Below, piece by piece: positions 1 through 9,321 of a DNA stretch of 64,000 nt. Every line of letters begins with the position of its first letter. The first letter of the stretch is position 1. Made by a program: the position numbers and the translations under genes. Source of the stretch: Takakia lepidozioides (lineage: Eukaryota; Streptophyta; Takakiopsida; Takakiales; Takakiaceae); contig CM060732.1 in the NCBI GenBank assembly GCA_030704615.1, positions 992,001 to 1,056,000 of the forward strand, in the 5' to 3' direction. Under the pieces are notes generated by a model. It was not told where the DNA came from, searched no databases, and saw only the letters and a program-made list of their open reading frames with translations.

Positions 1-1007
1 CCGGTACCACCGGCACAATTCACAATGATACCACTTCCAGGCCCATCCAACCTGCGAGGGATTTTTATTGAATTATCCAAGAGGAACCGGAAGCCTCCCC
101 CCAACCATCTCTTGGTAAAATCGCTTCTCCCCAGGGACCACCGTGTCAAATTCTAGCTCCATGATCCTAGGCCATCAAGAGAGACCCCCACTCTCTGCCT
201 CCAGCCACCTTCGGATGCGGATTGACCTACACTCCTGGAACATCAGAGGCCTGGGTTCGGACCCAGCCTCTTTAAAGAGGGTCAGAATCAAAAGTTGGCT
301 CTCCCCTTTACTGCAAAAAGACTCTGTCATATTTCTCTAGGAACACAGGCTAGATCATCAAAAAATAGCAGCGCTCTCTGACCATCTATGGCCCCTATCC
401 TCAGCCCTCTGGAAAGCTACGTCCCATGGTTCGAGGGGAGGTACATCCATTCTCCTATCCCCGTCCCTCTTACCCCTTCTAGTTTCCGAAGCCACCTGGG
501 TGTCGGGAAGATTGCAATTCTGTGCCCTCAAGCTCCCGGAGAACATTGGAACTATGGGTTTTGTCAACATCTATGCCCCTAACTGTCCCCTGGAAAGGAC
601 CGAATTCTGGCAGATCCTTAATTCCAAAATGGATGACAAGCCTAATATAGACAGCTGGGTCCTGGGTGGAGACTTTAACATGGTGGAATCTTACGAAGAC
701 AGACGAGGCATTGGGAACTTCAGCCCTGACACGGTAGAAATGGACCAATGGCTCTCGGGAACTCAAAACCACAACTTGGTGGAATCCACTGTAGTTTTCT
801 CGGACGCTTCAAACCTCTCCTTCACCTGGACAAACAACAGAGATCTTCAGAATCTGCAAATGGCTAGACTGGACAGGGTGTACATCTCTTACAATGTGGT
901 CCAGTGGACCAAAAGGCATATCCAAGAACCCATTCCCCTAGGTTTCGACCACGCTCCAATCCAAGCATCCATCTCTATCCCTTCAGTGCAACGCAGGGGT
1001 AGGGGTA
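1..1007 (+). pseudogene. LINE ORF2, endonuclease part (5' fragment, broken)
   Basis: Start of ORF2 of a plant L1-type LINE; the family product nicks target DNA and reverse-transcribes the element RNA. The AP-endonuclease domain begins near 215 with HSWNIRGLGSDPAS. The expected glutamine just before the catalytic Glu-His (FL*EHRLD) is a TAG stop at 338-340. A frameshift near 480-500 moves to a second frame holding NIYAPN, the VLGGDFNMVE motif, FTWTNN, ARLDRVYIS and the catalytic GFDHAPI histidine. Positions 1-214 are spacer or ORF1 tail. The reading frame is cut at 1007 by a Ty3 element. It resumes in frame at 13,187 when the Ty3 element and one copy of its 5-bp target duplication are removed (RGRG then IFKLNNLLL). 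Family assignment is firm; the copy is dead. Confidence 0.85.
1003..1007. repeat. Target-site duplication GGGTA, left copy of the Ty3 insertion
   Basis: GGGTA directly precedes the LTR start and matches 13182-13186 directly after the other LTR. Five base pairs is the normal duplication for Ty3 integrases. Confidence 0.9.
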
Positions 1008-1882
1008 TGTCGCGCGGCTTTTACTCACCCATCCCTTCGCTATCCGAGGCGGAAACTCCAAGATAGAAGAGTTGGAAATCTCTAAGTACTCAGCCCGCGC
1101 AGAACAATCAGTCATGACCTACAGCTAGTGTATCATGGGGGTTTCCTATTTGTTTCCCTTTCCGCATTCATCTTAGCTACCTTACCATTGATAATTAAGT
1201 ATCAGTTTGCTTCATCAATCTATCGGTTTCCTTCACTCATCCATTCAATCCACAGCTTCACTCAGATCTCTCTACACAGTGTGATTGTATCGTATAAGTA
1301 GATTATGATTTATCAGGTATCAGGCCGAAGCCATTATGTCTCTAATCTCTCCAATATCATCAGCTTTGCATATAACAAGCATCTACTAATCCTCTTTCTC
1401 CTTCATCGTGCTCTCCATCTCCCTCCGATCTCCGCTGACTCCGAAGTCCTCCTCCGAATAATGATCCCTTCATTCCCCGTTTCTCCCTTTATCCTCCTAT
1501 CCGCGGTTCTAACCGTTTCCCTCTCTAACCGTCGTCTGTGAACTAACATGTTCCCTTCACAGGTGTTGTTCCCCACAGTCGTTCCCTCAGCTGTGTCAAG
1601 CGTGACTGGCTCTGTGTCGGGCTGTGACTGACTGTGACGGGCTGTGATGTGTGGGCTGTGGGCTGTGCTGTGACGGGCTGTGTCTGTGTGGGCTGTGCTG
1701 TGACGGCTGTGTTGGCTGTGTGGGCTGTGACCTGTGACGACTGTGACGGGCTGTACTGTGTACCCCCCTCTACAGTGCGCTGCTGTCACCCCTAAGGCTC
1801 CTGTTGGTCTCAGTCTGTGCAAAAATTAAGGGTACCCTACAGATCCCGTATAAGTGTCTAAGTCCCCTACAGTCCTCTAACA
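1008..1882 (-). repeat. 3' LTR of the Ty3 element
   Basis: 875-bp long terminal repeat, near-identical to 12238-13181. It begins TGTCGCGCGG and ends CCTCTAACA in plus-strand terms. The length difference from its partner lies mainly in a GGCTGTG-rich minisatellite at about 1600-1755. Confidence 0.93.
1600..1755. repeat. GGCTGTG minisatellite inside the left LTR
   Basis: Irregular tandem repeats of TGTGGGCTGTG, TGTGACGGGC and similar. The equivalent tract in the right LTR (about 12,860-13,055) is longer, so the array changed length after insertion or during reverse transcription. Confidence 0.85.
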
Positions 1883-1902
1883 TTACCCCTTCCCCCCTCA
1901 AA
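1883..1902 (-). other. Polypurine tract next to the 3' LTR
   Basis: On the minus strand the run GAGGGGGGAAGGGGTAA ends exactly at the LTR boundary, as expected for the plus-strand priming site of an LTR retrotransposon. Confidence 0.85.
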
Positions 1903-1920
1903 AAGCCGTGTCCTCACGGT

Positions 1921-3017
1921 TTACTGTTTCCGAGTAGCAAACCTTTGTGAGTGAGCACCTTGTTGACGTTGAGAGTTTCGTGGTGGACTGTGTGTACGAG
2001 CCCGAGGTCTGTCTCTGGTTGATGGAGATGGTTGATCACTACCTGGATAAGTGAGGCCTTCTGGAGGCTGATATCGAGGTAATCTTTCCGGCATAGGACC
2101 ACCCCTTTGTTTCTTCTCTTCCATCTGAATTGCATAGTCTTCTCCCATGTCAAAAGAATTTTGTGAAGAAACAGTTGTATCAGAATCCTCATCGCCTCTC
2201 AGGTGTTTTAATTTTCTAACTTTTTGTGGAATCATCTGGGGCATACAATGCTGTCCTACCATGTCTGGAAGTTTGTATTTTACAAACTTGGTGTAACCGC
2301 TGAACAGCAAATTTGTGTAGGCACTGAGCTCCTTGTCTGTCCAGATGAGTGGGGTACCAATTACTGGTGCAGCGTGCAATACTTTCCATGCCACATGTCC
2401 CTTATAGAAAATGTCATCAAAGTCCGAATTTCTGTTTTGACAAAATGGTTGCAGGCTGCTTGAAACCATGACGAATTTGAGAATCCTTCTGCATCATAAC
2501 TTTTGGGTCATATAGGTACATATGAGGGGGCACGAAGGTAATACCCAATGTCTCCACTGGAGTAACTTTGAAAGCGTGTTTTGCATCTTTTGTTGCTCAA
2601 TGTGTAACGTACAGAAAACAAGCAGCGTAGTATAGCCCGCACCCCATGACAATACTTGCTATCTCCTTGGTCTTGGTATAAATGATCCATGTACAACTTG
2701 GAAAGCAACGAAATTCCCTCAACTGGTACCTGCCTCGTGCCATATTGTGCAAAGTGATGATCTTCAATATGTCGATTGTTTGGAAGAACTTTAGTCCTAG
2801 TTGCCACTGGCAGCCAAATACGCATGATTTGGTAGTAATGTGCGAATGACTGCGGAGGACTAAATTCTTTCCAAGCCAAATCCAACGATGGGAATTTGGG
2901 TTGAAGGGCATAACATAGCCCTGCTGTACTCCCTTGCAGCTGGAGTTTTAGGTGGGTTAAAAGCGGCATTGCCCCATACCTCGGCTGTGGTGGCTGTGGT
3001 GTGGTTGTAGTAACCAC
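1921..3017 (-). pseudogene. Ty3 extra coding region, part 3 (C-terminal, frameshifted)
   Basis: Two frames (3,017-2,508 and 2,469-1,921) with protein-like sequence: LDLAWKEFSPPQSFAHYYQI, HIEDHHFAQYGTRQVPVEGI, LLSKLYMDHLYQDQGDSKYC, then FYKGHVAWKVLHAAPVIGTP and a Pro/Arg/Ser-rich basic tail that ends just before the polypurine tract. Upstream (3,020-3,180) lies a Thr/Pro/Gln-rich linker to the coiled-coil part. Parts 1-3 plausibly formed one protein of over 1,000 residues in the active ancestor. No known domain is recognised. Confidence 0.5.
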
Positions 3018-3478
3018 AGGTTCAGCTACTGGTACACTGACTGTTGTGGTGGTGGTGGTACTGGCTCTGTATCATTGGCATCTCCTGCACCTCCTGTGAA
3101 GACTGAAAAGCCAGTTTTGGCTTGTAAATAAGAAGCCATTAGCTGTTCCTGAGGGATATAGACTCTTTGGTCGATGTTTGAAGTGAGGTTTCCACTTGAG
3201 TCTGGAGTCCGTCTACATCCTCTTGTAACTCTGCTATCCTACTACTATACATTGTCTATAGTAGTCTGTTATGGCAATGTTCTGCACTGCAGTCTGAGCT
3301 CATTCATCTCGCTTTGGGTGAGCTTCCGTGGGTTTTGCCCCTCTACTGGCCCTTGTGCTAACCAGACCTGCATAAGGCTGTTATCCACCAAGCTTGTGGT
3401 TCCCCTGAGAGTTTGCTCCTCTCTTAGCTTGACAATTCCAACTGCTGTTGTAAAGCCTCCATGCGCTTCGCTGTGGGC

Positions 3479-4405
3479 TCAACCAATTGCGCATAGGCAG
3501 CAGTAGATTATTGGCTTCCTTCGAAGCCTTGTTACTGACCGCGATTTCATTTCTATTGGCCACGATGGTTTGTTGCAACTCCACGATGTGTTTCTCTTGA
3601 TCACTTCCATCTGCCTGTATTGCTTGAAAGTATCTTCATTGCGACAGATTGTATTCTTCATATCGACAATGAGCTTCATTTGCTCAACATTCTCTTCTTC
3701 TGCCTTCGTACATTTTTCCGCTTGACTGTTTATTTCTTTTGTAGATTGGTCAAGCATAGTTGTAAATGTAGCACATTGTATCGCCATCCTGTTATGCACT
3801 GTCTGCAACTCCGTATGTAGTGCATTCAGTTCTTGCAACTTGCTTTCATGCTGCACCTGCATTTGGTATAGCTGTTGCTTATGTGCTTCGTGCAACTGGT
3901 CTTGCGCGAGGCCTGCCTCAATCAATTGTTGCTTGGCCAATTGCAAAGCCATTTCTGTATTGCCCAAGTCCTGCTTCATCTTGAGAGTGACCTCTTCATC
4001 GACCTTGTTTGCACACTCAGTGGCAAGTCGAGCCTCAAACTCCTTCCTGAGTTCCTCTTTCAAGGCTGTCAATTGGGTAATTGGAACATGGGATTTGACA
4101 TAAGTCCCCAACAAATTAAGTGTCCTGCCTATGGAACTCATCAGCATTGCCTGTTGAGGGTCATCATGGTGAGGTTGCTGCTGTTCCTCCTGATCTTCAA
4201 CAGTATGATGTCTCACTAACCATTCAGGCCATTGTCCCACCGGATTTTCTTCCTGAACTACTTCATCTATGACCGGTGTTACAGTGTCATGACCTTCCGC
4301 CTGTGGTACCTCCAACCAGGTGTGTGCATTATATGACCTCAGGATTCCCTTTGGGCAACTTTGCACCTTGGAATTCTGTCTCCTTGACCAGACCAGAATA
4401 TTCAT
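3479..4405 (-). CDS. Ty3 extra ORF, part 2: long coiled-coil protein (308 codons)
   Basis: Open frame with an acidic N-terminal third (VIDEVVQEENPVGQWPEWLV, then Glu/Gln/His runs), followed by about 170 residues of heptad-like helix. The helix runs from LTALKEELRKEFEARLATEC through QLAKQQLIEAGLAQDQLHEA, QVQHESKLQELNALHTELQ and AEKCTKAEEENVEQMKLIV. Leu, Ile and Met recur every three to four residues with many Glu, Gln and Lys, and there is no Pro or Gly in the core, which indicates a coiled coil. There is no signal peptide or transmembrane segment, so an envelope role is not supported. The function is unknown; oligomerisation or an accessory structural role is inference. Confidence 0.6.
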   Translation of the reverse strand: MNILVWSRRQNSKVQSCPKGILRSYNAHTWLEVPQAEGHDTVTPVIDEVVQEENPVGQWPEWLVRHHTVEDQEEQQQPHHDDPQQAMLMSSIGRTLNLLGTYVKSHVPITQLTALKEELRKEFEARLATECANKVDEEVTLKMKQDLGNTEMALQLAKQQLIEAGLAQDQLHEAHKQQLYQMQVQHESKLQELNALHTELQTVHNRMAIQCATFTTMLDQSTKEINSQAEKCTKAEEENVEQMKLIVDMKNTICRNEDTFKQYRQMEVIKRNTSWSCNKPSWPIEMKSRSVTRLRRKPIIYCCLCAIG

Positions 4406-4479
4406 AGAGAAGGTCCCCTTTCTCTATTTCTGCCACTATCTGTTCTGTAGTTGGAATATCTATCCCTTCACTTTCCAAA

Positions 4480-5320
4480 TCAATTATTCGGGTTGAGCTG
4501 CATGGATAACTTGTGACCTTGTGACAAGTCGTTCAGTGGCTGTGTTGGTGTGATGCAGAAGTAACTTCTCCTCCCTCTCTGAAGGTCCTGCTTCCAGTAA
4601 TAACATTCTTGTGCTGCTGTGCCCCTTCCTGGCATGAGCTTGGGAAACATTATCATGCGGATCCGTGAAGCCAGTGGATCCGCCACTACAGTCTTTCCCC
4701 TTCTCTGCCTCTTAGTCTCGGGTTGTGCTGCTAGTCCACCCTCACTGTGAAGAGCCTTGCTCTTCCATTGCAGTTTTTTCTGGCTCAAACACTCCCATTT
4801 CCTTCTTTCTTGTGCATTAAGTATGCCAGAATTAAGGATTATTTGAGCAATGATTGGGCCAGACACTATGATAGGAGACTTTGCGGTAGTACCTTGTAAT
4901 CTTTTCATCTCCTCTACCAGTGCGTTGTACATTATGTCCGCCCATTGTACCTCTTGTCCTTCAGGCCTTTGAGTATTTCCTCTGTGAAGGATCTGCTCAA
5001 ATATGTTGGTTCTGTTTCAGGGCAATCAGAACTCAATACCTGGCCTACTCTTTTAACCCTGGTACACCTCAAGCATAACCCTGAGTTTTAAAGAAACTCC
5101 CTTCTTGGAATAAGTCCCCTATTTGCAGTCTTGCCCTGTGTTCCCCCACATGCACCTGACCTGCTGGCAATCGAAAACAATTGCTGGAGGTATAGGGAGT
5201 AATCATTAATTCAACTCCCTTCACCGTTGTTGTTCCTGTCCTTGGCTCAAAGTTCTGCAAAAATTGTAACATGTACTGTCTATGGTGTAGTGTCCAATCT
5301 AGGCTTTGCAATCCTTCCAA
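4480..5320 (-). pseudogene. Ty3 extra coding region downstream of integrase, part 1
   Basis: Two open stretches (5,320-5,069 and 4,932-4,480) with ordinary amino-acid composition. Notable sequence: YMLQFLQNFEPRTGTTTVKG, then TPYTSSNCFRLPAGQVHVGE, and later VEEMKRLQGTTAKSPIIVSG and a basic KRQRRGK stretch that could be a nuclear localisation signal. They lie in the position of the envelope-like or other extra ORF of some plant Ty3 lineages. I recognise no family. The two parts are probably one frame broken by stops near 5,000. Confidence 0.5.
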
Positions 5321-5339
5321 TCTCAGCTCCTCCAGTATC

Positions 5340-5824
5340 TTTATCGCCTGTGGGTAGCCATCGTTTGTTTCTGCAGAATTGTGGTGCTCTTCACCCTGAT
5401 TTCCCCATTCCTCTCACTCTCTTCATCTTAGACTCACAGAACTGCTTTGGCTGTAACAACTGCAGGAATGCCTGTAGTGCACAAAGCAAAACGTATGGTT
5501 GCCGCAAAAGCTATGGGTAATCTCTTGTAAGCCTGCGGGCTTGCAAGCATTGCTCAAGAGAAAAGCTCTGCTCTGTCGTTTCGTGTCTATGCCACTGCGT
5601 AAGTAATATTGCGAGCGTATAGTCTGTTAGTTCCTCCATAGTTTCCAATTATAGCATTTATGGCTTCCTGTCGAGACGCCCATTACTCAGAACGACGCCC
5701 TCTTGCGCTCAATTTCCCTCCATTTCTTGATCATTTCTCTGGTTTTCTATTGGCTGTATCTGCTGTGACTGGATTTTAATTTTATCTTCTTTAGTGGACT
5801 TTCCCTGTCACTTTCCACGGTGAT
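5340..5824 (-). other. Spacer between integrase and the extra ORF
   Basis: About 480 bp on the Ty3 minus strand without a sustained frame. It may hold the splice acceptor or internal initiation region for the downstream ORF, but no site can be assigned. Confidence 0.3.
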
Positions 5825-7147
5825 TTAAGCTGAAGCTTGAATCTTTCCTTTCTTCTGCAACCATAGAACCAAATCCCCCGTCTTAAAAGTCTTTAACTTG
5901 CCTTCATCAAACTGTTCCTTTCGCTTCATCTGAATTCTGGTCATATTATCAGCTGCATCAGCACGTACTTCTTCCACATGGTATAATTCATGTTTCCTGA
6001 CCTTGATGGAGTCTTGCAATTCCATTCTTTTTCCCCACTCCGTTCTCATGGTAGGTAACAGGAATTCCACTGGAAGTAAGGCTTCCATACCATAAACTAA
6101 TTGGAATGGTGTATACTTAGTGGTGACTTTATATGAAGTCCTGTATGACCACAAAGCTGTCAGCAGCTTTGTATCCCAATCCGTTCTGTTTGCATTGACT
6201 ATCTTAGCCAAGATAGTACATAGTATTTTGTTGGTAGCCTCTGCCTGCCCATTACCCTGTGGGTAATATGTTGTACTCTTTCTATGCACAATCATAAACT
6301 CTTTAGTCAACAACTCAATGGTCTCATTCATGAAGTGACTTCCTTGATCACTGATAAATTCTAAGGGACAGCCAAATCGTGTAAGTATGTTCTCGTACAG
6401 GAACCTTGCTGTGGACTTGGCTGTGTTGTCCCTCAAAGCTTTAGCTTCCACCCACTTTGTAGTATAATCAGTGGCTGTAATTATGTACCTGTTTCGTGTA
6501 TTCTTGGATGGTGGATTAATTGGTCCAACAAAGTCTAGTCCCCATTTCTGAAATGGTTCCGTAGGCATTGTAGGATGCAAGGCCATTCTTCCAGATCTCT
6601 GCAAAGGTCCTAGCCTCTGACATTCATCACACTTCTGACAATACTCATGTACATCTTTGAACAAAGTAGGCCACCAGTATCCTGCGAGTAGTATCTTTCT
6701 ACTGGTAGTCTCTTCTCCAAAATGACCTCCAGCCACTCCTTTATGAACTTCCTCCAAGACTTTATTTACTTCATGGTGGTACAAGCATCGTTTTAGTACT
6801 CCATCAGGTCCTAACTTATACATTCTGCTTCCTACCATAGTATAAGGTAAAGCTTTGATAGCAATTCTCTTCCTCTGCTCCTTACCATAACTAGGTGGGC
6901 ACTGACCATGAGCAAGGTAGTATCTGATTGGCCACTGCCAATCTAACCATTCATCTGCACTTCCTTGCACCTCCATTACAAATAAACTCGCATCAGGTAA
7001 CTGATCGTCCACTCCTGTGGCGGCCTCTCCTGTTGTTAGTCGTGACAAATGATCTGCCACAAGATGCAAACGGCCAGGCTTGTAAATAACCTCGAACTCA
7101 AACTCATGCAAGATTATTAACCACCTCGCTATCCTTCCACTTATCAA
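5825..7147 (-). CDS. Ty3 integrase (440-codon open frame)
   Basis: Longest intact frame of the element. It starts with the end of the RNase H connection (EVIYKPGRLHLVADHLSRL). The HHCC zinc-binding region follows (HKGVAGGHFGEETTSRKIL, then CQKCDECQRLG), and then the DDE core: the first Asp in WGLDFVGPINPP, the second in ISDQGSHFMN, and the Glu in GNGQAEATNKIL. The C-terminal part has the GKLKTFKTGDLVLWLQKKGK module typical of non-chromovirus integrases, and no chromodomain follows. Stops soon after give way to about 3.9 kb of further element sequence before the LTR. Confidence 0.92.
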   Translation of the reverse strand: MISGRIARWLIILHEFEFEVIYKPGRLHLVADHLSRLTTGEAATGVDDQLPDASLFVMEVQGSADEWLDWQWPIRYYLAHGQCPPSYGKEQRKRIAIKALPYTMVGSRMYKLGPDGVLKRCLYHHEVNKVLEEVHKGVAGGHFGEETTSRKILLAGYWWPTLFKDVHEYCQKCDECQRLGPLQRSGRMALHPTMPTEPFQKWGLDFVGPINPPSKNTRNRYIITATDYTTKWVEAKALRDNTAKSTARFLYENILTRFGCPLEFISDQGSHFMNETIELLTKEFMIVHRKSTTYYPQGNGQAEATNKILCTILAKIVNANRTDWDTKLLTALWSYRTSYKVTTKYTPFQLVYGMEALLPVEFLLPTMRTEWGKRMELQDSIKVRKHELYHVEEVRADAADNMTRIQMKRKEQFDEGKLKTFKTGDLVLWLQKKGKIQASA

Positions 7148-7166
7148 GGTTTGTTCACCAGATATA

Positions 7167-7523
7167 TCAGAGCCTGGTGATCCACATAAACATAAACTTT
7201 CTTCCCAATAGGTAATGCCTGAATTTCTTCACTGCATAGATCATTGCCAATGCTTCTCTTTCCGTTGTGCTATAGTTCCTCTCAGCACTGTTCATCAACC
7301 GGCTAGCATAGTACACAGGTGAATCTATATTCCCTGTAACATTCTGGGCTAACACCGCTCCCAACGCTTCTCCTGATGCATCGCAGTGAACATGAAATAC
7401 TACATGCCAGTGAGGGTTAATCAGCACAGGTGTAGTTGTTACTGACAGTGTAAGTTCCTCAAACGCCTGTTGACATTCAGCTGTCCAGGCAAACACTGCA
7501 TCTTTCTTCAGAAGCTTGCTCAA
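7167..7523 (-). pseudogene. Ty3 RNase H domain
   Basis: RNase H of the Ty3 pol polyprotein, which removes RNA from the RNA-DNA hybrid. Visible motifs: HCDASGEALGAVLAQ (catalytic Asp), PVYYASRLMNSAERNYSTTE, EREALAMIYAVKKFRHYLLG (catalytic Glu). The final Asp-containing segment continues in another frame at the start of the next fragment (VADHLSRLTTG). Confidence 0.85.
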
Positions 7524-7605
7524 TGGTGCTGCTATTTGTGCATACCTTTTGACAAATCTTCTGTAATAACTGGTTTGCCCAAGGAATCTCCTTAACTCTT
7601 AACAT

Positions 7606-8458
7606 TCACTGGTGGTGGAGAGACTTTAATGGACTCTGTCTTCCTGGGATCCACAAGAAGTCCCTTCTTACACACAATGTGTCCCAGAAGCACCCTGAGT
7701 TCACACAGAAAGTACACTTCTCTGGATTCAAGCCCAGACCTCTCATCCTGCATCTGGCCAGGCATAACTCCAATTTATGCAAGTGCTCATTCTTAGAGCT
7801 GTACACACTGAAATCATCCAAAAACACCTGCATGAAATCATCCAGATACTCATGAAAAGATTCACTTATCACTCTCTGAAAGGTCGCTGGTGCATTACAA
7901 AGTCCAAAGGGCATGACTTTGTATGCATAAGCCCCCCAGTCTGTGATGAAAGCTGTTTTTTCCCTTGGTCTTCTTCTGCCACTTGCACTTGATTATAACC
8001 ACTGAAGCCATCCATGAATGAGTACATCTCATGGCCTGCCACAGTGTCTAATACTGCTTCTGTGAATGGCAAAGGGAAAGGATCTTTCTTCGTACAAGCA
8101 TTCAGCTTCTTATAGTTCACACATACTCTTAGTTGCCATTCTTCTTGGGAACTATAACAATGGGTGACAACCAAGTTGTATACTCTATTGGGTATATAAA
8201 CTTAGCCTCAGCCAACTTCTTTATCTCTTCTCCAACCTTCTGTGCGTAGTTGGGATTCATTCTATACTTGATTGGTACTGACCCTGGTTCCAGTTCAATC
8301 TTATGCTGACAGACTTCAGGTGGTATCCCTTTTAGATCCTCATAGCTCCAAGCAAATACATCTCTGTATTTGATGAACAAGCTTTTAGCTTCTTCGAAGA
8401 ATTCCGGCTCCAAATCAGCTCCTACTTTCACCATTCGGTTCCTCCTGAGTTCCCACAT
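7606..8458 (-). pseudogene. Ty3 reverse transcriptase, three frames
   Basis: RNA-dependent DNA polymerase of the element. Fragment 1 (8,458-8,129) holds the region before the fingers with VFAWSYEDLKGIPPEVCQHK and SPIVIVPKKNG. Fragment 2 (8,174-7,869) holds LRVCVNYKKLNACTKKDPFP and FMDGFSGYNQV. Fragment 3 (7,914-7,606) holds MPFGLCNAPATFQRV and the catalytic VFLDDFSVYS. Two frameshifts, at about 8,150 and 7,910, inactivate it. The three fragments together cover the family's full palm and fingers region. Confidence 0.88.
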
Positions 8459-8651
8459 TTACTTCTCTCACCTGCTCATCAGCTGTGATTGTCCAACCAG
8501 TCACCACTTCATCCTGTAAGCTCACAGGCTGGTTCTTCTAGGATTTCTATTTCTCCTCCTTTTCTTCATAGAAATGTGATGGGTAAATGTTGGTTTCCTC
8601 TTCAGTTGGTGTTTGCTGTCACTACACCACAGCAGATACCTCTCAAACAAC

Positions 8652-9236
8652 TTAGGCTTTCCAGCCGCATCTCTGCAACCTGCTCCCACTCTGGGTGTGC
8701 AGCAAATAGGGTAGCTTCCTGCTCCTCATCCAGTCCTCCTCTCCAGTCATACTCTCTGACTCCTCGAGGTCTTCTTGTAGCAGGTAATCTACTAGATTTC
8801 TTTGTGGTAATTTGTATCTCGTGCATCCCATTATGCACGTTAGTAACTGAGAATTCCAGTCATGGAATACCCTGGCCTGTTTCAGCCACGGACGTCCCAA
8901 TAATAAGGAGTAAGCCTCCATGACTTCATCCATTTTTAATACAGTTACTGTGATCATAAAGATCATTTTCTGTATCTGTATCTTAACTCCTCTTATTAAT
9001 CCCAATGGCTGTACACTTCTTTGATCTGCCATTGTTACTGTAAATGGGGCTGGTTTCATGTTACTTAGACCAAGCTTCTTCCTTAATTGGTCTGTCATGA
9101 TATTTACTCCAGAACCACCATCTATCAGTACATCAGTTAGTTCTGTGCTTCCAATTCTCAATTGGATTACTGGCATAGAATCATCAAAGTCCATGACTGG
9201 TTCTCGCCCTTCCGGCTTCACATTATAACTGGTCAC
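8652..9236 (-). pseudogene. Ty3 aspartic protease
   Basis: Retropepsin-like domain that matures the Gag-Pol polyprotein. The catalytic motif is VLIDGGSGVNIM, followed by LGLSNMKPAPFTVTMADQ, and the second conserved region LLLGRPWLKQARVFHDW. Plant Ty3 elements commonly show D[ST]G[AS] here; this copy has Asp-Gly-Gly-Ser-Gly, a variant also found in plant Tat/Athila-type proteases. Gag and protease are out of frame around 9,240-9,330. Confidence 0.8.
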
Positions 9237-9321
9237 CTTGCTGTTCAGGTCTGTGTTTCCTGTCTCTTGGGCAATTCGATTGATTGCTGATACAGCCTGT
9301 GCCTACAATAAGGTGCCACAG

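Noticed and set aside
1403-1822. His/Thr/Ser-rich minus-strand frame in the LTR
   Set aside because: Produced by the GGCTGTG minisatellite; the partner LTR does not preserve it.
3479-4405. Envelope protein in the Ty3 element
   Set aside because: No signal peptide, transmembrane segment or cleavage-type motif; the coiled coil alone does not support it.
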